A stretch of DNA of 64,000 bases from Calocera cornea HHB12733 (lineage: Eukaryota > Basidiomycota > Dacrymycetes > Dacrymycetales > Dacrymycetaceae). Location of the stretch: contig KV423918.1 in the NCBI GenBank assembly GCA_001632435.1, positions 248,001 to 312,000 of the forward strand. The letters run 5' to 3'. Below, in pieces: positions 44,701 to 55,632 of the stretch. A model generated the notes under the pieces. The model saw only the letters and a program-made list of their open reading frames with translations, made no database searches and was not told where the DNA came from. The first letter of the stretch is position 1, and each line of letters starts with the position of its first letter. The translations under genes and the position numbers were made by a program.

Positions 44701-44856
44701 TCCGGTAACATCCCTCATCTCTCCCGCGGGTCCACCTCGACCGCTGCCTCCAGTAGCGTGCCTTATCCCTTCCACGGGTCCACCTCCACCGCCGCCTCCA
44801 GTAAGGTTGTCGAGGATCCCTACAGCGAGCTTTTCGCATACCGGCCGCGTTACTAG
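41735..44856 (+). CDS. disordered protein, paralogue 1 of an inverted pair
   Basis: Six exons: 41735-41805, 41856-about 42630, about 42680-42798, 42849-43024, 43071-43160 and 43209-44856. No known family. The ordered parts are the start (MAFIRFNGFAQMF, then VDVDYNGFNFQL), a helical module (DFPTWEEAMARAERSGDQDRMALVWRN, in pieces) and a charged coiled coil (EEQQLRLEREEQERDEQLH). The last exon is disordered: Pro-rich PPPPPAPPLPSPPG, a short basic cluster KGKKRAVEKR that could serve as a nuclear signal, then four to five 16-residue repeats and a C-terminal ELFAYRPRY. Paralogue 2 (50048-52519) keeps the same exon plan. I infer a lineage-specific, possibly nuclear protein. Confidence 0.75.
44584..44812 (+). 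repeat. 48-bp coding tandem repeat in paralogue 1
   Basis: Four full units and one partial unit of 16 residues starting GSTSTAAS (one unit ASTSTAAS) and ending in FH, FR or SR. The unit is absent from paralogue 2, so it arose after duplication or was lost there. Confidence 0.85.
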
Positions 44857-45719
44857 CTCGGTCACTGCTGCCCTTGGACTTCACTAACCATCTCCACGCA
44901 CGCGGCCCTCGCGCGTCGCGGTGGAGTGTGCCATTCCCAAGTACATAGGTTGTTAGCCCAGTAGGGACTAACATGTATACATAGAATGTTGATTCAGAGT
45001 CCTGTAAAGTAATGTACAATTTGCGCAGACTGAATGGAGAACTACTTGTTGCCGCTTGTGGGCAGGCAGGGTGTGGTGACAGCGGCTCGTCAAAGGGGGC
45101 TGGTGACCAGTGACACCAGCACCTTCACCAAGGTATACAGTATGGTAGGTGAACGTCCAGTAGGTAGTAATTGATGCTGTCCCTTAATTGTTCACACCCA
45201 CGTGGAAGGTGTTGCTTGGCTCAGAGCAACAAATGCATTAGGATTGTGAATTAAACTAATACTAACGAGTGACGAGACATGTGTGGCGTGCGTGGGTTCG
45301 AGCGACGTAGACCGCCGAAAAGTGCATATGAAGATACATGATGAAATGTGCGATGTGCGAGGCCAGATGTGATGAGCGACGAGCAAGAAGACAAGGGCGA
45401 AGCATGTCAGGCTCGGGGTAAGGTATGATAGCGCGAACTGTCCGTACAAATATTCGTAAACACGAAGCCGGAAGAGACACAAACAAAGGCGAGAGTCGTC
45501 ATCGTTCCGGTCCTGATTGCTGGTTGCTGAGCGGGAAGAGGATGATCCTTTCATGCGAGAAACCGAATACTGAGAGGCATCCCTCCGTCCGCGGAGCCCC
45601 CACACCTTCCGTATCCAGGAGTAGTAGATTCAAAGCTGGCAACTGGCCAGCAAAGGTCGTCCCACCTCCGTCCTTCCAATAGTTTTGCAGATGAATCCAC
45701 CAGGCGCCGTGCAGAGGGG
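44857..45719. other. intergenic, nothing seen
   Basis: 863 bp between two convergent genes, with no supported gene or repeat. Confidence 0.5.
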
Positions 45720-48700
45720 TCACGGCATCGCGCCGAAATCAACCGTCTGCCTCCTGTTCTTCCCTCCCTGCGCGTCCATCCGGCTCCCCCTCATGCCCTG
45801 TGTGCCCCCGCCAGTCATCTGAGCCATCGCAACCGCCTGCGCTTGAGCCTGTGCGTGTATGTGCTGCTGCATTTGCATCTGCTGAAAGTGCAGCTGCGCC
45901 ATCGACTGGCTGGCGGCGTAGTGCGCTTGGGCTTGGTACTGCATCTGCATCTGGAGCTGGGCGAGCGATTGGGAAGCCGCGAGCGCAGGCATATGCATAG
46001 ACACCGAGGGAACTGATGGCAGCCCCGGCATTTGGATTCCCACGGGCGAAATAGGCGAAACAGGCATGGGGGACGCGGCGTACAAGGGCATCCCCGCAAA
46101 GCTCGGAGAGAAGGCCGTCCCCTGCGCGGACGGGAAGGAGGGTAGGGCGAGCATGCTCATGGGCCTGTCCGTCTTCAGGCGCGAGTTGGACGCCGAGTTG
46201 GTGCGCAAGCGCTCCTTTTGCGGTCCGAGGCGGACGCTTCCGCGCGCAAGCTGCGGCTGCGAACCGGAGGTCTTTTGCGGGGAGGAGCCAGAGTGGCTGG
46301 TAGGTGGAGTGTCCTCGTTATCCCTCGTCGAAGGGATGCTAGCCGGAGCTGTGGCCGTCCTCGATCGTCCAGGGCGTGCAGGGTTGGATACAGGCGTCGT
46401 GGTTGGAAGCGTGTTTACGCTGTGCGGCAAGGGTCGAGTCGGGACGGAGCTGGCGACAGTGCTGACAGGCCTCGCAGGCGGGGTGATAACTGTGCTGACA
46501 GGCCGGGCACGACGGTTGTTCACGTCCCACCCTTCTCCCTCCGCAATCGGGGAGTCGTCCTCCCTTCCGCCCCTTCGCCCGCGCTGGCTGCGCTCCCAGG
46601 CCCTGCGCACCTCGGCGCGATGCCGTTCCTTCTCCCTCTCTTCCTCCATCAATTGCTGCTTCTCCGGCTCATCGAGCTCTCGCTGCTGCAGGCGCTCGCG
46701 CTGCGCTCGGTCGAGCTGCTGCTGCTGATGGGACGGCGGCGGCTGGTGACGTTGCTGTTGCTGCTGCCCCGCGCGCCTCTTCTGCTCCTCAAGTGCGAGC
46801 CACTCCTGCTCTTTCCTGTATCCGGGCGGTAGCAAGTGCAGCCTCGCACTATCCGGCACCAAGGGCATCGCGGGGTTGCCAGGGGTACCATACTCCGCGA
46901 TAGGCGAGAAGAACTTGCTCTTCCTGCTGCTGTTCCTTGGCGCAGTTAGCTGCTGTTCCTCATCCGTGGGCGAAGGGTGCAGTGAGTGCGCGTGCGAGGC
47001 GTGCGGATAGGGGTGCTCGAGCTGCAACAGGGGGGCGGAGCGGCGTCTGTCCCTGGAAGTGGCCGTAGAGTAAACGGACATGGCCGAGCTGGGCCTCTGG
47101 CCCACCGCCCCAGCAGCAGCACGCACCCCATGCGCAGGAGCAAGTGAAGAAGCAGGACGTATGACGACGGCTGGCGCGAGGAGGCGTTCGGTGGCTACGC
47201 TCGCACGCCTTGGCTTGGGCGTGGGTGCGAGCATCTCGTTGAAGTCGTCCTCGCTCGAGCTGCTACTCCCCTCCTCGCTGCTCGTTGTCTCGTCCTCCTC
47301 CTCTGTGTCTGGTTCGAGTCCCTTGGCGAGTGCCTTGAGCCCAGGCGAGTATGCCTGGGCGAGCGGCTGCCTTGGCTTTCGCGCGCTGATCGTTTCCCTC
47401 AGCAGGCCGCGCTCGGGATGGTACACCCACAGCGCGCAGCGCGCCTCGAAGCCCTCCCTGGCGAGGAACTTGCGCACTTGCGGGGGGGAGTGGCACGTCT
47501 GGATCCTCTTGGGGGCGATGCTGCCCGGCGAGAGGGGCCGTGCAGCCGGCGGGGGCTGGGGGAGGGCACGCCAGGAGAGGTGCGCGAGCTCGCGCGCTTC
47601 TTGTTGCGTCAAGGGGCGCGGTGACCCGGGCGCCAGGCGGGCGAGGACGGAAAACTTGTGCAGGCGCCTGAGGGTGGGCGAGCTGTGCGGGCGCGGTTGA
47701 GAGGGGTCGTGTGGGCGTGTGGAGCTGGGGAAGAGCGGCGTGCCGTCTGGGTGGACGAGCAACGGGTGAGGGGAGACGTGTGGGGGAAGGGAGAGGCGCG
47801 TGAGGGTCGACAGGAGGACGGGGATGTGCCGCGGGTGCGGGAAGGGCACGCGGGGGCCGTCGACGTCGAGGGAGGGGCGAAGGTCGGGGTCGGGGGAGCG
47901 CGAACGGGAGCGCGAGCCTGGCCGGGAGTGTCGCGGGCGCTCGAACGGCGGTGGCGCGGGCGCGGGCGCCGGAGGTGTCACGAGCGGCCGGCGCCTCCCC
48001 ACGGGCAGCGGCGGGGTGTGCGTGCGCTTGTGGGCCGCCACGGCCTCTGGGAGCGGGGGCACGGGCGGCAAGTCCATACCGGCGAGGTCGGGGTGAGTTA
48101 AGGTGGGCACGCGCCCCGGGGCAGAGGTGGTACGCTTGCTCTGTTTTCTCGAGACTGAGGCGGCGGACGTTGCGGAGGAGGAGGACTTGGCGGAGAGCCA
48201 GGAGCCCATGCGGCGGAGCGTCTTGAGCTTTGATGATGTGGTTGAGGGGGTGCGTGTGCGAACCTCCCTCTCCCGCTCCTTGTCCCTTTCCTTGACATTT
48301 TCCTCCTCACGCTCCCGCCGTAGCTCCCTCCTCCGCTCCACAAGCAGCTGGTCGTCCAGCCCGCTCAGCTCCACGCCCGCGTTGCCCGCCGAACCAGGCA
48401 GAGCCAGAGAAAGCCCCTTGTTGGCGCCCTCCTCAGGCAGCTCATCAGTTGGCGTCTTCAAGCTGCTTGTATCGCTGCTGCAAGCGCTGCTGCCCGCAGA
48501 GAGGGGCGGTGGGGGCTGGAGGAAGCCCTGCACTTGCGTATCGACGTGGGGCTGGTCGGGGCTGCCTTGGGTGCGGGAGTGGAAGTGGAAGTCGGAGGGT
48601 GTGGGTACGGTGGAGAGGGGGAAAGGCTTGCGGAAGAAGGAGCGGAGGGGGTTGTACGATGCTTGTTTCCTGAGCTTGGGCTCGTGCTCGTGCTGCCGCT

Positions 48701-48878
48701 CCCCCGCAGGAGGAAGGGAGAGCGGGGACGGGATGCCCTTTGCGCGGGGCAAGGTGTGGGCATGAGAGCGGTCGGTGGAGGGGGAGGTGGCAGTTGAGGG
48801 TGCGGTCGAGGTCGAGCTGGTTGAGGGCGGGCCGGGGGGGACGGGGGTGGAGGAGCGGGAGAGGGTGGGGAGACGCAT
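45720..48878 (-). CDS. large low-complexity protein of unknown function
   Basis: A single uninterrupted frame of 1052 residues from ATG 48878, so it is very probably real despite its composition. I recognise no family. It begins Ser/Thr/Pro-rich, has a basic patch (FFRKPF) and an Arg/Ser stretch (RPGSRSRSRSPD). Around residues 350-500 lies a more ordered part (PHPRHIPVLLSTLTRLSLP, LAREGFEARCALWVYHP). An acidic Ser tract (TEEEDETTSSEEGSSSSSEDD) is next, then a Gln/Glu/Arg-rich coiled coil near residues 690-770, and a Met/Gln/Ala-rich tail. The ordered centre may be the functional part. It lies between the two paralogues of the disordered protein. Confidence 0.75.
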   Translation of the reverse strand: MRLPTLSRSSTPVPPGPPSTSSTSTAPSTATSPSTDRSHAHTLPRAKGIPSPLSLPPAGERQHEHEPKLRKQASYNPLRSFFRKPFPLSTVPTPSDFHFHSRTQGSPDQPHVDTQVQGFLQPPPPLSAGSSACSSDTSSLKTPTDELPEEGANKGLSLALPGSAGNAGVELSGLDDQLLVERRRELRREREEENVKERDKEREREVRTRTPSTTSSKLKTLRRMGSWLSAKSSSSATSAASVSRKQSKRTTSAPGRVPTLTHPDLAGMDLPPVPPLPEAVAAHKRTHTPPLPVGRRRPLVTPPAPAPAPPPFERPRHSRPGSRSRSRSPDPDLRPSLDVDGPRVPFPHPRHIPVLLSTLTRLSLPPHVSPHPLLVHPDGTPLFPSSTRPHDPSQPRPHSSPTLRRLHKFSVLARLAPGSPRPLTQQEARELAHLSWRALPQPPPAARPLSPGSIAPKRIQTCHSPPQVRKFLAREGFEARCALWVYHPERGLLRETISARKPRQPLAQAYSPGLKALAKGLEPDTEEEDETTSSEEGSSSSSEDDFNEMLAPTPKPRRASVATERLLAPAVVIRPASSLAPAHGVRAAAGAVGQRPSSAMSVYSTATSRDRRRSAPLLQLEHPYPHASHAHSLHPSPTDEEQQLTAPRNSSRKSKFFSPIAEYGTPGNPAMPLVPDSARLHLLPPGYRKEQEWLALEEQKRRAGQQQQQRHQPPPSHQQQQLDRAQRERLQQRELDEPEKQQLMEEEREKERHRAEVRRAWERSQRGRRGGREDDSPIAEGEGWDVNNRRARPVSTVITPPARPVSTVASSVPTRPLPHSVNTLPTTTPVSNPARPGRSRTATAPASIPSTRDNEDTPPTSHSGSSPQKTSGSQPQLARGSVRLGPQKERLRTNSASNSRLKTDRPMSMLALPSFPSAQGTAFSPSFAGMPLYAASPMPVSPISPVGIQMPGLPSVPSVSMHMPALAASQSLAQLQMQMQYQAQAHYAASQSMAQLHFQQMQMQQHIHAQAQAQAVAMAQMTGGGTQGMRGSRMDAQGGKNRRQTVDFGAMP

Positions 48879-50047
48879 CGTCGGCTGCGCCTGTGGGCAG
48901 TTTGGCGGTGGTGAATGCGAGGGGTGTCGGGGTGGTTGTGGTATGGAGAGGGGGGATGGTTGGGTGAGGGAGTGGACGGGGAGAGGGCTCGTCAGGCTAC
49001 AGGGGAGGCGGATGGATGATCAACGAGTGTGAGGCGGCATGTGCCGCAAAGAAGCAATGATGTACACAATCCTTCCTCTGATAACGGCAGGAGGGGGGAG
49101 ACGGGAGGGGAGGGGGGGCAGGGCGCCGACGGCACAGGAGAGGCGCGCGGTGAATGGGGGGACGGGAGGGAAGGAAACGCCGCACCGCAAGGGCTTGGGC
49201 CGGCCACGGGCGCACGGGACGGCGAGCAGGGTGCGTGTCACGCCGCTGTCACGCCCCCGTCCTTCCCTGGGCAGACCGGGCAGGCTGGAGGAAGCCGGCT
49301 GAGCGGGAGGGGGGGTGGGGGGGCAGGCAGGCTCGTGCGTTGCAACGGCAACAATCCACCACCGTCCTTTCCCAGTTTGCGTTGCGGGTCCAGCGGGCGT
49401 TCCTCCAGGCAAGGCCACATCGGGCAATCGGCACGCGCGCCTCTCTCCCGCGCGATCGAGCGATGGGAGCGTGCTACTCGGGTCCGCGCTATCCACCATG
49501 TTGCGTACATATTCAATGGGCAGAACGGAGGTGGCGCGCCCGCTAGAAGCTGCGGCGTCGGCTTCTCGCCAGTGAGCGGACGAGGCTGGCCCACCCAAAT
49601 CCGCGCCATGTCACCGCCCTATGTCTGCGTCATCGGCACCCGCAAAACTCCCCGCGCCCGGCGGGACAACAAATAGAATAATGACACGCCCCCACAGGCC
49701 CACAGCGCCCTTGCTTACGAGGCTGCTTTCACAGAATCGGACAGAACATCCCGTCTTTCTTTCGGTAACCACTACAGCGCTCCCAGGTGCGTCCCCGTCC
49801 CTGTAGAAACCGAACCCGTCGTTGGGACCGTCACCCTTCCGCCCATCCAGCACACAAACGTGCTATACGTGCTACCGCAGGACCCTCTGTGGCGTCGCGA
49901 AAGGCTCGTGGGAACTGGTTCGAGTTGGATGGAATGAGTTACAGTAGAAATCGTTGTACAATTCACAGGCTATTCAGAGGCCATTACACAGATAAAGGCA
50001 AGGTACACATTGTTATGGAAAATGAAGGGAGAGAGAGAGAAAAAAAT
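48879..50047. other. GC-rich gap with G-runs
   Basis: About 1.2 kb upstream of the 1052-residue protein gene. G-tracts occur at 49090-49120 (several GGGG runs) and 49308-49323, which could form G-quadruplexes. Open frames here are by-products of high GC and I do not call them genes. Confidence 0.5.
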
Positions 50048-52519
50048 TCACACATAATTGAAAGTCGCGTCGTGGTCGTTCTTGAAAATCTCATACCAGT
50101 CCGGCGCCGATGAGGACCCAGCCAACAATGGCAAGGCCGTTGACACCTCATCTGGTGAATAAACCTCCTCTTGCGAGTCCCGCTCGGCATGGTCAGACGA
50201 GGTTGGCTCCGACACAGGCCGCACCTCGTCCTCCACCCACGGTACCACGGTGGTGTTCGTGGCGGACGCGCGGCCGTCAGCGCGGCCATCGAGTCCTGAG
50301 CGGTCGGCCTCAACCGCGCTGTCGTCCGCCCTGCCGTGCACCAAGTTTTCCTGCACCATGAAGTTTGCATCGACACGGATGTGCCGATGACGTTCCCTGT
50401 GAACAGGGCGGGTCATCAGATAACCCATGCGTTGGGCATCGGCTTGCGCATTGGAGTGATGAGGATCTCCCTGCGGAACAGCGGGCCTAGTGCTCGACGA
50501 CGGGCCACTGGTGCCTGCGGTAAAGGTAGCCGCATTCGGAGGTGTTGCGGTCGCCGGCGACGACTGCTCCAGCAACCGGGCAGAGGTCTCGCCCGATGCC
50601 CAGGACCCAGTGCCGGAGTGGGTGGAGCTGTTTCGAGCGCGCCTGAGAACGGATTCCGTAGCGGTGTGCCATGCAGGCGAAGGCGACTGACTATCCAGCC
50701 TCTGCCTCTTGGGAGAGGCATCGGGCCGCAAAGGCGAATCGTCTTCGACGGCCCTTTTCTTGCCCTTGTCGATCCTTTGTGGTTGGCTGGGTTCGGGAAT
50801 AGGGTTGACCGGATCGGGTGACCCACGTCGGCCTTCAACAGTCGTTGTCGTAGTCTGCGGAGCCCCTCTACCCTTGGCCGCGCGCTTGGGCAGCGCGGCG
50901 AAGCTGCGCTCCGCAGCGACTGGGTGGACAGAGGCGGCCGACGACGGGGCACCGATGGGATTCTCGTGCGAGAGACCTCCGCTGGCTGATTCCCCATGCG
51001 AACGAGGTACCCTCGGTTGCGTAGAGGGAGGCTGCGTGCTGGCCACAAGAGGCGGCAGATCGCCCATATCGGGCAGTGGTGGCAGGTCAGAGAGCTCTGA
51101 AGTCGGTGTTCCGGGAGGAGACGGAAGGGGAGGGGCCGGCGGGGGAGGTGGAACGGCCCCCACGGCCGCCAGATGATCTTGAAGGATGGGAAGACGAGGA
51201 TCGATCGATTCTTCGGACGATGCGCGCTGTCACGACTGTTAGTGAGCGAATATTAACCCAAGGCATGCACTTACAGAACTGGATTCCTCCAGCATCTCCG
51301 ACTCCCGCGATGGCCCAGGAATCTCTGGCGCATCTAAGTCGAAACCGATAGCTGACCTCATCTACGAAAGGTCAGCATACAGAGTGCCGTGCAAATGATG
51401 TGCAGCTTACCATAGGATAAGCCCTAGAGATGTGCTCGTCTTGCTCCTCCCGCTCGCGCTCTAGGCGTAGGCGTTCCTCTTCTTCGCATCGAATCTGGGT
51501 GTATGTCGACCCTATAGCACCCTTGGGAAACCCATGCAGTGCCATCCGGTGCTCCAGCTTGGCGTTCCATTCATCGTCAAAGGGACGCTAAGAGAGTGTT
51601 AGTATGTAGGAGCTGTCACTCGGAGACTAGCCGGCTCACCCCTCTCCAGACATACCCAACCCTCTCTTGGTTTCCGTCACGCACTGCTCCAGCCATGGCC
51701 TCTTCCCAAGTTGGAAGCAAGGTCAGCGGGCCGGATGTAACTATCCCGTGTGGGGTCTCCCATTGCAGCCCCTCGGGGGACGGGCCAACAACAACGTTTC
51801 GTCGCCGCGTGGTATCAGCCACCGTTCGCATGGTTCTACCAAATGACGTCGAACGGGAGCCAGATGGCTCCCGCCGAGAACGGGTGTTCTCTACACACTG
51901 TCGGGTCGCCGGGGGAAGTTCCTCATTGAGGTCCTCCTCGTCCCGCTGTCTCTTGAGGGGAGTATATCGGGTCGGTTCGTAGAGCTCAGCTCCCAAGGCT
52001 CGTTTAGGTGAGACGGATCGGGTGGGGCTGGCGGTACCGCGGCGATTCGGAGGCAGGTTGATGGGAGGACGAGACTGGGTCAGCGCCATCAAGGGAACAA
52101 CGTGGATCTTTGGAGAACCACGCCCTGCCCATGGCTGCGCGAGGGTTGACATAGCGAACCCAAGGTGTGGATGGACGGGGACGATGCCATGGGGGGCGGG
52201 GACGATGCCATGGGGGGCGGGGACGATGCCATGGGGGGCGGAGACGATGCCATGGGGGGCATGGACGAAGCCTAGACCATGCGCCCCAACAGGCACTTCG
52301 TAAATTCCGTGAAGTGCAGCGTAGTAGATATCATCGCGGTCGGTATAGTAGCTGTAGTGGAAACTGTCGCTGTTATGGTCAACGTTGGCAACATTGCGAC
52401 TATGGAACGAGTATCAGAATTATACTTTCTGACATGTGAGCCGGGACTCACGGGCTTGTGCTAGCCATCTGGCTGCTCTTAAAGCCTTGAAATAGGGTCT
52501 TGAAGAATGAGAAGACCAT
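50048..52519 (-). CDS. disordered protein, paralogue 2 of an inverted pair
   Basis: The start is ATG 52519 (MVFSFFKTLFQGFKSSQM), exon 1 52519-52452, exon 2 from 52399 (RNVANVDHNSDSFHYSYY); further exons follow the plan of paralogue 1. Shared pieces are ELPPATRQ, LPTWEEAMAGAVRDGNQERV, RPFDDEWNAKLEHRM, SEMLEESSS and the last exon start RASSEES.DPRLPILQDHL. The last exon carries the same Pro-rich stretch and basic cluster (KGKKRAVEDD). It lacks the 16-residue repeats and instead has 7-residue repeats (PHGIVPA). It ends ATFNYV at 50048. The function is unknown. The two genes face each other around the 1052-residue protein gene. Confidence 0.75.
52180..52263 (-). repeat. 21-bp coding tandem repeat in paralogue 2
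   Basis: Four consecutive 21 bp units beginning GACGATGCCATGGGGGGC, two of them identical, encode PHGIVPA/S repeats on the minus strand. This near identity suggests recent slippage. Confidence 0.9.
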
Positions 52520-52656
52520 GTCGTGTTTATGTCGTGTTTGGATATTGTGTGGTTGGGGAGAGCCTGAAGCGGGATGATGACGGTGGGAGGGCATTCATCC
52601 GTGAAGACGAATATTTAAGCCACCAGACCTGGACCATGAGCGCTATCCCGTTAGAA

Positions 52657-52701
52657 CGCAAACGATGGGTTGTCAGCGTCACTGACAACCCATCGTTTGC
52701 G
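52657..52701. repeat. perfect 20-bp inverted repeat, 5-base loop
   Basis: CGCAAACGATGGGTTGTCAG (52657-52676) is followed by CGTCA and then by its exact complement (52682-52701). A perfect 20 bp stem by chance is very unlikely in a window of this size. Confidence 0.95.
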
Positions 52702-52868
52702 CCACAGGAAGGTTTGGGATGCTGGATTTCCGGCTTCAATGATCCTTAATTGGGTTTGAATGAAAAGAGTGTGTCTATCGATTGATCCCGCGAATTCTCG
52801 AGAAAGAACGGAGATTATTCGGTCAACTTGCAGATGCCAATTCTAAATCAATTCAAATCGCACCACCT

Positions 52869-52890
52869 CTGGGTCCGATATCGGACCCAG
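52869..52890. repeat. 22-bp perfect palindrome
   Basis: CTGGGTCCGAT followed directly by its complement ATCGGACCCAG. It could be a dimeric protein-binding site or the trace of a repair event. It lies 168 bp right of the 45 bp hairpin. Confidence 0.92.
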
Positions 52891-53181
52891 TGGCACGATT
52901 TCCACATCAATGTGGCATCCACAAAGAACCAGCATGCCGGCACACTTCACAAAAGCAGCTCATGGGCTGCGGGGAGCGCGGGCGCTAGTCCGCCCAGGGG
53001 CGTTGGGGAGGTGAGATTAGCGGGACCAAGGCCACAGCAGGCATCACCTGGGACGGCTAATACCTCACATAAAGACCACCCATGGCACATATACCAGAAA
53101 GATTCGCATTTGATCACAGTCTTAGTAACATCACACGAACTACAGTCGTACTAGACAAGCCGCCGTCACCAAGCTGATAAC

Positions 53182-54008
53182 TCAAAGCTTGACCCTGGGA
53201 GAAAAATGTCAGATCCGATGCAATAGGGGACGAAAAGGGAACGTACTCTCTCACTCCGTCACGCCACACTGTGAAATAAGGCTAGACCAAAAGCATCAGC
53301 ATCCCGTCTAGACGCGCCGCCCAACGATCGGCATACCGTGATCCCGTCCTCCCGGTAGTTCAGGAGCAAGACCATGCCATCGGGGTTCATGGACTCGCCG
53401 GTGTAGAACTCATAGTCCTTGAAATTGCCGATGACCTTCTTGGCGAACGCCTGCGCCCCTTTCTCGAAGGCTTCGACGCGGTCCGGTTGGTTCTTGGCGA
53501 GATACGCTTTGACTTCCTTCATGTATCCCTGCGCGGATGCATCAGCGTCTTCTTACAAGGGCCGAGAGGGCGCGCCGACTCGGCAGGGTCATGCGGCCCA
53601 CCGACCGCAGACGCTGCCCGACACGTCGGGTCCGAGTAAGGCCCAGCGCGTCGAGAGGCGTTAGACTCACCTTGAGATATGTAAGGTACGACTTCTTATC
53701 GAAGGAAGTCGACTGAAGACGGAATGAGTGCACCACATTGTTGACCTGCGTGGCGCCCTCCTCCAGGGACTCTTCACCCTCCTCCGCGGAGGGGTTCGCG
53801 CCAATATCGACATCAACTCCGTTGAGAGTGATCATCTGGCAGTCGACCTCGTAGACGATGTCATCGACGAGCTTCATAGGGAAAGCATCCGAGAAGATCT
53901 CGTCGTCGGTGATGCTAGCGTGTGGGGACCCAGGTGAGCCCCATGAGATAGGCGATGGCGGAGATGGGTGCATGGGCACGGGACGTACACGTCAGAGTAG
54001 AGCAACAT
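53182..54008 (-). CDS. TMA19: translationally controlled tumor protein homologue
   Basis: The first three exons are 54008-53989, 53914-53671 and from 53528 down to the GT donor after ITVCRS's codon ACG; a fourth short exon ([12 protein letters not shown]) and a last one (VKL) follow, ending at 53182. About 168 residues, the normal size. Family features: [16 protein letters not shown] start, [11 protein letters not shown], the acidic loop [40 protein letters not shown] and the [18 protein letters not shown] signature. TCTP is an abundant cytosolic, ribosome-associated protein with roles in growth and stress. The reconstruction is complete and shows no defect. Confidence 0.95.
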
Positions 54009-54669
54009 GACTGCGTGGGAAATCAGCAGGACGCCCCTGCCGTGCTATTCGGGTGGGACGCACTGGTTCTACACGGGGACAGGTATTTGATTGACAGATA
54101 GACAGAAAGGGAGCTGCAGGGAGCGAGAGAAGGAGGTGCAGGTGAAAGCTGGATGCCGGACTGGACGTCGACAGTGTCAGGGGGCCCGCCTGAGGTCGCT
54201 CCAGCACATTTTCCCAGCGGAGGCATTCACCACGTGTTCGCTTCCCGCAAGCCTGCCAGGCGCGGGGCGCGAGTCCCTCTTTCCTCTTTAGAAGCTGGTC
54301 CGACATTACCAAGGCCCCGTAGCCCAATATCTCACCTGCAGGGCCATGCAAACGACCAAGAGCGAGTATGAGGGATATAATGCTTGCTGGTGACAGGGTT
54401 TTACAGCTCAGATGACCTCGAGCTTCGCTTTTCTCGAACAGCAATTGTTAGGTACCGAGCATCTTTACAGGCGGCGGGTGTAACTCAGATCGTGCGCTAC
54501 ACAGTTGCGACAATGAGAATGTGTCCAAGTAGAACATTATTGGATAGCGGCTAGCACCAGTATGGATGCCCGAGCAGCACCGAAGCAGGCATCCGTTATA
54601 CCTGGACTGAGCATCGATCTCGGAAGGTGCGCCGCGCTGTCCCGCATTCATGGATGTCTTAGATGCATG
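54009..54669. other. intergenic, nothing seen
   Basis: 661 bp upstream of TCTP and downstream of the TMA17-like gene. It must contain the TCTP promoter, but no clear element stands out. Confidence 0.5.
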
Positions 54670-55250
54670 TCATAGGTATACTCCCTCCTCCTCGGCATCG
54701 ATCCCCGTCGCCTCTTCGCTCCTTTCCGGCTGGCTCAGAACAGCCCCAGACCCACCAGAAGCACTTTCGAGGGATCCGTGTGACGCCATCATAGCTGTCG
54801 GATGCCCATTCATGTGTGCGGCCCCTCCGTTCCTAGTTCTCGCATCGATGGCATAATGTCCAGAGGCGCTGGCGCCGCCCTTCTGGGCTATCGCATGTTC
54901 AATTAGAGTTATGCGCTCGTTCTGCGCAAGACTGTGAAATCAAGCCACACCGCATCAGGATCGGATGCAGAAGGGGAAGGGCCACAGGGCTCACATCGCC
55001 TGCTCATTATGGAGAACGGCATCCACAAGCTCGGCGTCCGGCACCTCACTTGTGAGGTGCTGTTTCAGAGCTATTTGTGATCTTTGAAGGTGACTAATCG
55101 AGTGCTGCAGGCGGGCAATCTCTGGGGTGAGGTCAGCTGGGCGGAGGGGACTGGAGAAGGAGGCACACCCTGGGTTAGAGTGCCAAAGGGGAGGAGGGTC
55201 GCTTCCTCGAGCGTGAAGGGGTGGGAGTGTTGCAGTACTGGCGCGTCCAT
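54670..55250 (-). CDS. TMA17: TMA17/ADC17-like small coiled-coil protein
   Basis: The likely start is ATG 55250 (MDAPVLQHSHPFTLEEATLL), with a second part to 54995 and a last exon 54931-54670. The core LTPEIARLQHSISHLQRSQIAL, then HNEQAILAQNERITLIEHAI (both given in pieces of the chain), resembles yeast Tma17/Adc17, a stress-induced chaperone of proteasome ATPase assembly. The C-terminus is Ala/Gly/Ser-rich and ends EEEGVYL. Frame continuity between the first part and the core requires removal of about 32 nt (GTGTGCC to CCGCCCAG); that is shorter than usual introns, so the N-terminal join is uncertain. The assignment rests on the coiled-coil pattern alone. Confidence 0.5.
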
Positions 55251-55632
55251 GTTCTTGAGTCAAGGATGGAGTTAGTGTACAAGGGGTAATAGTACTGTGC
55301 GTTTGTATTTCGATATCGAGCTGGCTCGTCATGTACAGTCCAGTCACTCGTGAGCGCATACGCGGTAGCATGCAATAACCCCAACCCTGCCGCGCGTCCT
55401 GAGGCGACACAGCGCACGTGCATGACGTCGCCTCCCCCCCACTCCCGAGGTGCCCGGCCTCCCCCGCCGCCCGAGCAAGCCCACGATGTGACCAAACGCC
55501 CTGCGCTGCCTGGCTGCGCCCCCACACCGTACACCCTCTCTCCCCGCGTGCACCTCAGCCCTGTCGGCCGCCTCTGCTCTCCCCCGACCCCCACCTTTTC
55601 GCACAAGCACCCAGTACCAGAAGTTAGCAGAG

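Larger units (their letters stand above)
52520..53181. other. gap with two perfect palindromic structures
   Basis: 662 bp between paralogue 2 and TCTP. It holds a 45 bp hairpin and a 22 bp palindrome (separate entries). No gene was recognised. Confidence 0.6.

Noticed and set aside
47080..47700. Plus-strand frame of 206 residues inside the 1052-residue gene
   Set aside because: It is fully antisense to a single-exon frame of over 3 kb. Both strands are open because of high GC; only the long frame is supported.
49029..49676. Frame of 215 residues in the G-rich gap
   Set aside because: The composition follows the G/C-rich DNA, there is no splice or domain support, and overlapping frames are open on both strands.
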